Positions 48,501-57,800 of a DNA stretch of 64,000 bases are shown here, one piece after another. The DNA lies in assembly GCF_965638725.1 (NCBI RefSeq), contig NC_134975.1:124001-188000 (forward strand), in the 5' to 3' direction. The notes beneath the pieces are model-generated. The model ran no database searches, had not been told where the DNA came from, and worked only from the letters and a program-made list of their open reading frames with translations. The first letter of the stretch is position 1. Each line of letters starts with the position of its first letter. The DNA is from Aptenodytes patagonicus (lineage: Eukaryota > Chordata > Aves > Sphenisciformes > Spheniscidae). The position numbers and the translations under genes are program-made.

Positions 48501-51500
48501 GTGGGTTGAGGTGGGACGGGACCTCCAAGGTCATCTGGTCCAACCATCCGCTCAAGCGGGTCCCCAAGAGCTGCTCGTCCGAGACGGCGACCCAACAGCT
48601 TTCGAGCCTCTCCGAAGACGGAGGCGCCACCGACTCGCCGAGCGACCGGTCCCGGTTCCCTCAGCCTCTCCGGTCCCTTCGTCGTCTCGGTGGCCCCTTC
48701 GTCGGGACGTTCTCCAGCACGTCCCAGGCTCTCTCGGAGCCGGGGAGGCCAGGAGCGGACTCGGGTCTCCAGGCGCGGTGGCCTCACCGCCCCCCCCCCC
48801 GATCACCTCCCTCAACCTGCTGGCAACCCTCCCAGGACGCCGGCGGCCCCTCGTCGTCGCCTCGTGCCCAACCTGGCGGCCGCCAGAACCCCCGCGGTTG
48901 AACCGCCGCCCAAGCGTATACTCGCGCCGGGGGTTGCGGGATCTTGGCCCGTCCCTCCGTTAAACCTCGCGAGGTTCTGCCCGGACCGTTTCTCCAGCTG
49001 GAAAAGGTCCCTCTGGACGGCGGCGTGACCCCGCGGCGCGTCAGCCAACTCCTCCCGCTTTGGTGTCGCCGGCAAAGCGGCCGAGGGAACGCTCTGCCCT
49101 GGCATCCAGCTCGTTAACGAAGACGGATCAGAGCTTCGGGTGCTGCTCGGCACCACCTAAGGCTTCCTGGCTTCGTCGATCGACGGCTAATTGAGCTTCA
49201 CGACGACGTACCGAGCTTTATCGGGCCCAGATGGGAAAGCCCCCCCTCCCCCCGAACCCCAAAATTGGGTGGGACGAGGAGAAAAAAGGAGGGAAGAGGA
49301 CAACGTACCCGTGAAGAGCTCCGTGTAGAGCATGTAGACGGCTTTGCTGTCCCACGGGTTCTCGTTCTGCAGGTCGATGGAGTGCAGGACGTACTTGATG
49401 AAGATGGTGAGGACCATGGTCATGAGGATGGCGTACTGCGGGGGAGGAAGAGCAGGGTAGGGCGTCGGGAGCCGGCCGAAGAGCCGTTTGTCCGTCCCAG
49501 GGACGGACGCGGGAGGTTTGTCCGTCCCCGAGAAGGAACCATCTCCTACCTCGAAGCCGAAGACGAGCTGGACAGAGGCTCCTCGCGTGAGGATGCTGTG
49601 GTACGCGTGGTTAACGAAGAGGAAATCCAGGATTCCCAGGAGGAACATCAGGGCTGCGGCGGGGGAAAGAAATCGGGATGAGGGGATAACGAGGAGAGGA
49701 GATAACGAGCCTCGAGGCCGGGGGCGGGGGGAGACCCCCGAAAGCTGAAGCTCCGAGGGTGACACCCCAAAACGTATCCCACCGGAAGAGCGGGCCCCTC
49801 GAGGGGCATCGGTCCCGGGGGGGCTAAACGGCTCTGCGCTAACGAAGGGCTGAATTAACGCGTCCCGGTAACGAGGCTGTCTCGTTTTGACGCCCCCTCT
49901 GCTTCGAGCCACGTCTTGCGTCCTCGCGTCTCACCAAAAAACCCCCCAAATTCCCTCAAAAGATGATTTTTACGTCCCTAAATCCCCCTTCTCCAGAAGC
50001 AGGAATATATTTTGCCGTGGATCCGGCCTCGTATTCTTCCCACCCGGCAAAGCCGGAGCTCGTTAAACCCCCAGCAACCCCATCCCGCTCCCTCCGCAGC
50101 CCCCGTTAACGCCCCCTCGTTAACGAAACCGCCCTCACAGGGTTTATCGAGCGCCGACGGTCGCACGCTCGGCCGCGTCAGGTCCTTCCCCCCCCCCCCC
50201 CGGGTCGTATGCAAACGCGTCGCCAAAATTATCTTTCCTGACCACCAGCTGCCGGCAACGCGCCAAACGGCGAAACGCCCGCGCCGGGCAGGATCCGGCC
50301 CAGGGTGCGGAACAACAAGATACTCACAGACGATACGGAAGTGGAAGAGCCAGGAGATGTTGGGGCTCCTTTCCATCTGCAAAAGGGGGGGGAGAAAGGC
50401 TCGAGCTTTTCCCAAAAAAGGCTTTTTTGCGCCCGTTTTCTCGCCACCCGGCACTCACAAAGTCCACCCGGTCTTCAGCCAACCAGTGGAAGCACTTGAG
50501 GAAGAGGAGGAGAGTGAAGAGGGCGACGAAGCGAGGGCTGAAGTCGTCCCTGAAGACGGTGAAGGCCAGGCAGGTCTCCGTCACGGCGTACCACGACCGT
50601 TCGAGTAGGTGCTGCGGGAGAGGGGGAGGCGGTGAGGGGGGCTTCCCCCCAGCCTTCGCCCCCCATTTTTGAACCCAAAACGGTGCCCAAGGTCTCTCGG
50701 GGTTCAAAATCCCCCCCCCAAAGCGGAGCCAAAGGCCTCTCGGGGTCCAAAATCCCCCCAAAATGGAACCAAACGCCTCTTGGGGTTCAAACCCCACCCC
50801 CAAAACGGAACCAAAGGCCTCTCGGGGTTCAAAATCCCCCCCAAAACAGAACCAAAGGCCTCTTGGGGTTCAAATCCCCCCCAAAATGGAACCAAATGCC
50901 TCTTGGGGTTCAAACCCCACCCCCCAAAATGGAACCAAAGGCCTCTTGGGGTCCAAAATCCCCCCAAAGCGGAGCCAAAGGCCTCTCGGGGTCCAAAATT
51001 CCCCCCCAAAATGGAACCAAAGGCCTCTTGGGGTTCAAAATCCCCCCCCAAAGTGGAACCAAAGGCTTCTCGGGGTCCAAAATCCCCACCCAAAATGGAA
51101 CCAAAGACTCTTGGGGTTCAAAATCCCCCCCAAAACGGAACCAAAGGCCTCTCGTGGTTCAACCCCCCCCCCAAATGGCACCAAAGGCGTCTCGGGGTCC
51201 AAAATCCCCCAAAACCCCTCCGTATCCGCACGCCCCTGCGGCTTTAACCCCCCCAATAGCACCGATGCCGCCTCCAATGGATCTGCCCGTCCCCGGGCGC
51301 CGAATTTAAACCGTTCCCTGCCGTCGCTCACCTCCATCTCCGCTGCCCGCAGCTGCCCGAAAAACACCTTGCCCATAAATTTACCCAGGAGAAAAACCAA
51401 CACGAAAGCCTGGATGTAGAGAACCTTGCGGGGGAAAAACGGGGAGGGGAAGGAGGTGACGGGGAAGGAGGCGACGGGGAAGGAGCCGCGGCGCAGCCGA

Positions 51501-52078
51501 AACTCGTTTCAGTGACAACTGGATGCAGGGGAAGGTTTGGCGCAGCGAATTTGGGTCCCAGGGGATGGAAGAGACGGGATCGGGTACCGGGCTCGGCCCC
51601 AACCCCGTTTCGGGGCTGCCCGAGGGCTCCGGCGTAGGCAGGGGGAGGCGGCAGCGGCGTCTTCCCCCCCCCCTCCCCGAGCGCCGATCGGCGCTGCGGC
51701 AGCTCTCGGCGCAGGCGGCTCGCTCTCCCCAGGGGATCCCCGGTATTTTTGGTGAGCGCCGTTAAACGGAAAACGACCCATTTCCATCACCAAAAGCAGA
51801 AGTGAGCTGCGATGAGAGCTCCCGCCCCCCCCACCCCCCCACCCCGTGCCGCCCCACGAAGCTCCCGTGCGAGCCGGGAGGCTCGTTCCCCACCCCGGCC
51901 GTGCGGGTTAATTTACCCGCCGCTAATTAATTAACCGGGTACTCACGGCCATGCTGGGGCTGGATTTGGTGAGATAAACCACGGTGGGATAGAACTGGTG
52001 CTTCAGGTAATAGGCGTGAGCCACCACCGCCGTCGTCAGCGCCAGGCTCCCCGCCATCACCACCGCCGTGCAGAGCAT
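45587..52078 (-). CDS. SYVN1: Synoviolin/HRD1, ERAD E3 ubiquitin ligase, complete
   Basis: Endoplasmic-reticulum membrane RING ligase that ubiquitinates misfolded proteins with SEL1L. Fifteen coding exons on the minus strand: 51947-52078, 51332-51424, 50459-50611, 50328-50376, 49550-49653, 49309-49435, 48355-48454, 48200-48265, 47662-47778, 47308-47459, 46826-46963, 46620-46733, 46360-46546, 46079-46200, 45587-45747. Phases agree and give 604 residues (human 617). The start MLCTAVVMAGSLAL matches the family's MFRTAVMMAASLAL. Hydrophobic membrane segments fill residues 1-270. The RING-H2 begins CIICREEM at residue 291, continues CNHIFHT and SCLRSWFQ and closes TCPTC. A Pro-rich region (FPPGMFPFWPPVGPFPPVP) and the C-terminal AELRRRRLQKL follow. 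An acidic Glu run near the C-terminus looks longer than in human. A 14-base untranslated piece precedes the ATG in the same exon (to 52092); an upstream exon lies near 53395. The frame is intact. Confidence 0.96.
48495..49185 (-). mobile_element. CR1 LINE fragment in SYVN1 intron 6
   Basis: Read on the plus strand it begins GGACCTCCAAGGTCATCTGG, then TCCAACC, and continues with GGCCTCACC, CCTCCCTCAACCTGCTGGCAA and TTTGGTGTCGCCGGCAAA. These are phrases of avian CR1 3' regions seen in reverse, so the element lies on the minus strand, the same direction as SYVN1. It is heavily diverged, is rich in CpG, and lacks the terminal ATTCTATG tail. The right border near 49160-49185 is uncertain. Confidence 0.8.
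50650..51250. repeat. About 40-bp minisatellite in SYVN1 intron 2
   Basis: About fifteen units of 38-44 bp with GGAACCAAAGGCCTCTCGG, GGTTCAAA or GGTCCAAAA and TCCCCCCCAAAA. It fills the intron between exons 50459-50611 and 51332-51424. This is the only strongly repetitive SYVN1 intron. Confidence 0.93.
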
Positions 52079-52092
52079 CTCCCCGGCTCGGC

Positions 52093-53394
52093 CTGCCAGA
52101 TTAAAAACCATCCAATCGCACCCAAAACAAAGGGATTTTCGCTGAAACACCCCCCCCCCACCACCGCTTAGCGTAAAATCGGGGATTAAACGGCCGCCCT
52201 CCCATCTTCAGGGCGCGGCCAAACCCCTTTTTGGGGTGATTTCTGGGCCCGAGAGGAAAACCAGACCCTAAAACTAACGATGCCGCCAACGAGTTGATAT
52301 TTTTTTTTTAACCCGCTAAGGATTCCTGCGGGTAACGAGAAACGTGCAGCTTCAAACGGAGCTTTTCTGCCCCAAAAACGCTCCCGGCGGTGCCACCAGC
52401 CCGTGTCCTACATACTCGGCGTCACCGGCCGCCGCGTCCCCACGTCCCTTTCTCCCGTGTCCCCAGATGTCAACCTCCTCGGCCCCAACTCTCCCCCAAG
52501 TGCCACCTCCTTGTCCCTGTCCCCAGCTCTCCCCGCCTCCTTGTCATCCCCCCCCCACCCCGGCCCTCTCCCTCCCTGCAGCGGGGGCCAGACTCCCCCC
52601 CCACCCCGGGTCACAGCACCTCTCTGTCCACCCCCACCCACGTCCCACGTCCCCTCCCCACTCCCAGCCCCTCAGGTGACAGTCAGTCCACCCCCCCAGC
52701 TCCCCCCGACACCCCCTGCCCCACTTCGTGCCCCCCCACCCCTCCTCGTGTCCTGTCCCCCCCCAAGTCCCCTGTCCCACCTCACACCACAGACCCCGCG
52801 CTCAGCCCCACCGCAGGCCCCAACCCTCCGTGTCCCCCTCACATCCCCCCCCCCCCCCCCCCGGTGTCCCCAACGTCCCCACCTCCGTGTCCCAGCCCTC
52901 CAGGTGCCCCCCCCAATCATGTCCCCTGCCCCTCAAGGTGTCCCCCAACGTCCCCCCCCCACGTCCCAGCTCCCCACGCCCTGTCCACCCTCGGGCCCCA
53001 ACCTTCACGCCCCCCATGGCCCCCGTTCCCCTAAACGTCCCCATGGCCCCCGTTCCCCTCTCACGTCACCTGTGCCCCCCACCCCGTCCCCAAGCGTCCC
53101 TCCCCCCCCAAACCCCTGCCCCTCTCAGTACCCCCAATACCCCCGATCTCTCCAAGCCCCCCCTCGCATACCCCCACCCTCCAGGTGCCCCCCCCCCATG
53201 TCCCTGATCCCCCCCACGTACCCCCCCCTCATATCCGCGCCCCTCCCCTCACGTCCCCTACTCCACCAGGGGCCCAACGTGTCACCGGGCCCCCCGGGCC
53301 CCCCTTTTCGCTCCGGCTCCGCCCCAAGCCCCCCCCCCCGGTGCTCCCCCCTCCCTCAGGCCCCGGTGTCGTCGCTCCCCCCCCCCGCACTCAC
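52093..53394. other. SYVN1 first intron, C-rich on the plus strand
   Basis: From about 52400 to 53380 the plus strand is almost free of G, built from CCCC runs with interspersed ACGTCCC and CCCTGTCCC phrases. No clear period or exon is seen. It is bounded by an acceptor at 52093-52094 and a GTGAGT donor at 53389-53394, both read on the minus strand. Confidence 0.65.
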
Positions 53395-53530
53395 TCGGAT
53401 CGAGCCCCGCCGCCGCCGCCGCAGCCCCCCCCCCCCCCGCCTCAGACCGCTCCCCCACCGGAAGCGCCTCAGCGCGCGACACCTCACTTCCGCCCGGGCT
53501 GCACCACCCGCTGCCCGGCGGGGGGATCCG
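53395..53530 (-). other. SYVN1: Probable non-coding first exon of SYVN1
   Basis: The minus strand shows a strong GTGAGT donor at 53389-53394 preceded by a GC-rich CpG stretch, in the right place to splice to the 14-base leader of the first coding exon (acceptor at 52093-52094). The 5' boundary is not visible in sequence; 53530 is a guess. Confidence 0.5.
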
Positions 53531-53860
53531 GGGGAGGGTGTGTGTGTGTGTGTGTCACTTCCCCGCTGCTCCCCACACACACACACCCCGCTCCCCCATA
53601 ACGGCTTTTCCCGAGGGAGATGCTGAGGGTCCCCCTTTCCCCGCCTGCCTCCCACGCGCGGCGTGGCGGGGGGGGCCCCCACGAACCCCTCAAACCCGCT
53701 GGGATTTCCCCCCCCACACACACGCCCGCACTTGGTACGGTCCGAGCTGCCCCGCAGCCGGCGCTTGGGTGGGCGGGAACGCCAAGGGTCCCGTGTCTCG
53801 CTCTCATTGGCCAGTCCCCGCGGCGCTCGGCCAATCAGAAAAAAAAAAACCCGCGGGGCG
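53531..53860 (-). promoter_or_regulatory. SYVN1 promoter region with ERSE-like element and CCAAT boxes
   Basis: On the minus strand CCAAT, nine bases, then ACACG lies at 53792-53810. This is one base from the ER stress response element CCAAT-N9-CCACG. SYVN1 is a known target of the unfolded protein response. A second CCAAT (53831-53835, plus strand) lies nearby. A (GT)n tract at 53538-53554 is followed by a (CA)n tract at 53573-53587, forming an inverted pair. No TATA box is seen. Confidence 0.55.
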
Positions 53861-54279
53861 CCGCTTAATCAGCGGCTGTTGCTAGGGGAGGGCGGCAGGA
53901 GGCGATGAGTTGCGCTCGGCCTCAGCCCTCCCCGCTCTCCTCACCGCGCAGCCTTGGCGGGGGGAATAACCCCCCCCGTTCCCCCCTTCTCGGGCTGGCG
54001 GGAAGCCCCCAGTCCCCCTCAGCCACCTGGGGAGACCCAAATTGGGCTAGATTTGCCTTTTTCTGCCCCTTTTTCATACCTCACGTCACACTCGATGGGT
54101 TTGTGTCCCCTCTGGGCGCTTCACAGCCCTTTTCCCGCCCCTGTTTTCCTCAGAAAACCCCTAAATCCGTCACCCGGCCCCGCGGAGGGGGAACGCACGC
54201 CGCGCCTCCACCCCACCCCACCCTTCACACTTCCCCCCCCTCACCGAGCCCAGCCTATCAGCGACGCCTCCTCCGCTGC

Positions 54280-54515
54280 TTCGCGCCTGTGATTGGATAG
54301 CATCGCCCACCGTCCCGCCTTTCCGCCTTTGACAGACAGCGGCGGGTGACGGAGGGGAGAGTGGGAGGCGGCCTCTTCCTTCTCCGCCTTCTGATTGGCT
54401 GGCGTCGCGGGCGCACCGCCTATAGAAGACGACGCCCGGCGGAGGGGCGGGGTCGGTTTGGCTCCTCCCTCGCGGTGCGCGCGCGCCCTTGGTCGCGCGC
54501 TCTGCTCAGGTGAGA
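54280..54515 (+). promoter_or_regulatory. Plus-strand promoter and possible first exon
   Basis: Two inverted CCAAT boxes (ATTGG near 54293 and 54395) precede a CpG-rich stretch, a TATAGAA phrase at 54421, and a possible exon ending CTGCTCAG with the donor GTGAGAGG at 54510. With SYVN1 pointing left, this is a natural start for a rightward transcript, perhaps the 5' leader of the Speedy gene 3.3 kb away. No coding sequence is visible in the exon. Confidence 0.45.
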
Positions 54516-55533
54516 GGAAAAAGGCGGGAAAAGCGGTTGGGCGCAGCGCGGTGTCGTCGTTGCTCCCTGAGGTGATTTCTCCGCCTTCCCCCGTTTCTGA
54601 GGGGGAAAAAGGGGGCGCCATGAGGTAAAATTGCTCCCTTCCACCCTGCTTGCTTGAGGGGAGACTGAGCCTTGGTGCCGTGAGGTGAAAACAACTCCGT
54701 AAATCCTTTTATTTTCCCCGTTCTCCTTGATTTGTGAGGGAACAGTGGGGCACAGTGCCTGACATCCGTTGTGGTGAGGGAAGAGGGTTTTTAGGGGAGC
54801 GTGGAGGGGGGATTTCAAGCTCTGGGGGCTCTGCTGTCCCCGTGTGCTGTGTCCTGATTCTGCTATGGGATCAAAGGAGGGGAGGTGAGTGCAGCCCTCT
54901 AAGTGTTCTTCCATTTGCTTGGAAAATCCTCTGAGGAGGGTGAGAGAGGAGATTTATACCCCTCTTACCTCACTGAAGCCAAACTTTGGTGCCCCTGAGC
55001 ACAAATAAACTGTTTTGAATGGGAGGATGCGCTAGTACGGGAGTAAAAATGCTCTTTTTTATAATTCATGGTGCTTTTTGAGGAAACCACCACAACGTCT
55101 TCATGTCCCAAGGAGGTGGCAAGCCGTGCCTTGGCGGCTGGGTGACGGTAATCCTACCGAAGTGCCCTGAAATGAGAAATAAAAAAGGATTTTATTATTT
55201 TGTTAGTAGTTTTCAGGGTGGTTGTTGAGCAGCTGCGGGGGTGAGACGCGTCCCTTCTCCCTGTGGTGCCAGGCGGTTGAGGTTGGGTGCTGGGGAGCGG
55301 TAATAAAACCTGCAAAACCAAGGTGTCTTTTGACTTTTTATTGAAGATGTGTGCTCTTATTTTTGGGGGAGTAAATCTGTTGTCTTTATTATCCCCTTGA
55401 CTGAGATAAGAGCTATTCTAGCCCTAAATTGTTTTATTTATTCTTTTTTACCCTTTTCAGCATCTGAGCCTCATAGCAGGTATAAAAAAATAAATCCTTC
55501 AAATCTCTCAAAGGCTGGCATTCCCGTGGTTAA

Positions 55534-55876
55534 GGTATCTCTCATTTTTTAAGCCGGTATCTCTCATTTTTAAGCCGGTATCTCTCATTTTTAAGCCGGT
55601 ATCTCTCATTTTTAAGCCGGTATCTCTCATTTTTAAGCCGGTATCTCTCATTTTTAAGCCGGTATCTCTCATTTTTAAGCCGGTATCTCTCATTTTTAAG
55701 CCGGTATCTCTCATTTTTAAGCCGGTATCTCTCATTTTTAAGCCGGTATCTCTCATTTTTAAGCCGGTATCTCTCATTTTTAAGCCGGTATCTCTCATTT
55801 TTAAGCCGGTATCTCTCATTTTTAAGCCGGTATCTCTCATTTTTAAGCCGGTATCTCTCATTTTTAAGCCGGTATC
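55534..55876. repeat. 21-bp tandem repeat, about 16 copies
   Basis: Almost perfect 21-bp units built from GGTATCTCTC and ATTTTTAAGCC. It is A/T-rich compared with the other arrays. The minus strand stays open as a repeated RDTGLKM frame, which is a by-product of a 21-bp unit and not evidence of a gene. Confidence 0.97.
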
Positions 55877-57109
55877 ATCTATTTGGGGGCAGCTCAGCCG
55901 CTGTTCCCCCATCTCCAACCCCTTAAAAGCAGCTTGGTTTTCTAAGCCAGGAGTACCAGGTTGGCTTTTTTTAAATTAAAAATGGTCCTTTTTTTTTTTC
56001 CCCCCCCAACTACAGGTTTAACTTTCCCAGCAGGTGGTTTTTGAGGTATTTCAGGGCTTTTTAAAGAGTATCGCTCGGAGCTGATGGCGAGATTTCGGCT
56101 GGATGCTCTCCGCGTCCCTTCCTCCTCCGGCAAGGTACGGAGCGGGCGGCTCTCAAACTCCCTTCTCCCCGTGCGGCTGCTTAAATAATGCAAAAATCGA
56201 TGAAATATTGGGGGGGGAAATCCCAATTTGATAAATAGAGGGGAGCGAGGGAATTGAGGTGCGAGCGCGGTGTGCTGAGTTGCTGCTTTGAATGGGGGTC
56301 GTCCGAGATCAGCGGGGTTTGGTGTGGTGGTTTGGCAGCAGAAGGCAAGATTCAGCACCCTAAATCTTACCAGAAAATATTAATTTAAGAAAAAGCTTAA
56401 ATTCAAAAGGAAATGTTATATTTTTTTTTCTTGTTGGGAAACCAGACGGCGTCTTATTTCACTCTGTTTTGGGGCTGGAGGAGGGAATTTCTGCACCGTT
56501 CCTGTGGCGCAGGGGAATAAGAATGAGTTAAACCGGAGTTTATCGAAATGGGAGGCATTTTTTGTCTTAATACCTATTTTTTTTTTGCCCTAAAACTACT
56601 TACTTAAATTAGTAAATAGGTGGAGAAAATCAGGTCAACGTGGTTTCTCCCAACCTGAGGCTTCCCTGGGGATGGAGCCCTCGTTATTCCGCGAAAAGCC
56701 CGTAGCAGCTGATTTACATATTGGCCTCAGCCACAATTATTCCTGACTCTTTAAAAAAAAAAAACCCCAAACCTAAAAACCTAAATTTTTTGCAGTCTGA
56801 AGAGCTTGGAAGGGGCTGAAAAGGGATCCAGAGCCTTAAAATGGTGGTTTTTGGCACAGGCGTTGGGATGGTCCCAGGAGCCGAGTTGGGGTGCAGGGGG
56901 GCTGCCCTGCTTCGTTACTGCTCGCTAACGACCCCGGCCCGATTGGGGCAGTGGTGGGGGTGAAACCGGCGCTGCCCGATGCTCGAAACCGCTGGGGGGG
57001 GAAAAAAAAGCGGGTTTTGGGTAAAATGAGCCCTTTAGAAATGACGTTTTGTGGTGGGGTGGGAGATGCCGCTCGGGATTTCGCTTGCGTCCTTCAGCTT
57101 GAATGAGGG

Positions 57110-57760
57110 GTCTGGTTTGGGGCTGGGGGGGGGGATTGGGAGCTTTTTTGGGGGGATTTGGGTGTTTGAACGGTTCACCTGTTTTTTTGGGGGGGATTTG
57201 GAGCTTTTTAGTGGAGGTCTGGGGTGCGTGGACAGTTTGGGGGGGCTTTGTGTGGCATTTTGGGGGGGGTCGTTTTTTGAATGGCAGGTCTGTTCTCGGG
57301 GGGGACTTTGGGGCGTTTGGGGGGTTAAAGGGTCAGTGTTTTTGGGGGGGCTTGGGGCTTTTGGGGGGGTTGGAGGGTCAGTCTGTTTTTGAGGGGCTTT
57401 GGGGTGTTTGGGGGGTTAAAGGGTCAGTGTTTTTGGGGGGGTTGGAGGGTAGGTCTGTTTTTGGGGGGCTTTGGGGCGTTTGGTCTGTTTGGGGGGGCTT
57501 GGGGGCACTTGGTCTGGTTTTGGGGGAGGCTTAGGGCTTTTGGGGGGGGTTAAAGGTTTGCTTTGATTTTGGGGGGCTTTGGGGTCTTTGTTTTTTTGGG
57601 GGGGCGATTGGGGTGGCTGGTCTGTTTTGGGGGGCTTGGGACTTTGGGGGGGTCAAAGGGTTGGTCTGTTTTTGGGGGGATCTTGAGCCTTTTGGGGGCA
57701 CTCGGAGCTTTTGGGGGGGAGAGAGACTGAAGGCTCGCTCTGGTTTTGGGGGGGAGGGGG
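57110..57760. repeat. Diverged G-rich repeat upstream of the Speedy exon
   Basis: Irregular units of roughly 45-60 bases with TTTTTGGGGGG, GGTCTGTTT and TTAAAGGGTCAGTG phrases. The plus strand is very G-rich and would be able to form G-quadruplexes. It ends just before the acceptor at 57799-57800. Confidence 0.75.
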
Positions 57761-57800
57761 GGGCTTTGGGCCCTTCCCCCACCACCCCCCTCTCCCCCAG

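Larger units (their letters stand above)
54516..57800. other. Non-coding stretch between the promoter and the first recognised Speedy exon
   Basis: Less GC-rich than the rest of the window, with several AATAAA-type words (near 55004, 55180 and 55307), the 21-bp array at 55534-55876 and a G-rich repeat at 57110-57760. No exon was recognised. The start codon of the Speedy gene should be here or in its first visible exon, but I cannot place it. An unrecognised non-coding transcript is possible. Confidence 0.5.
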
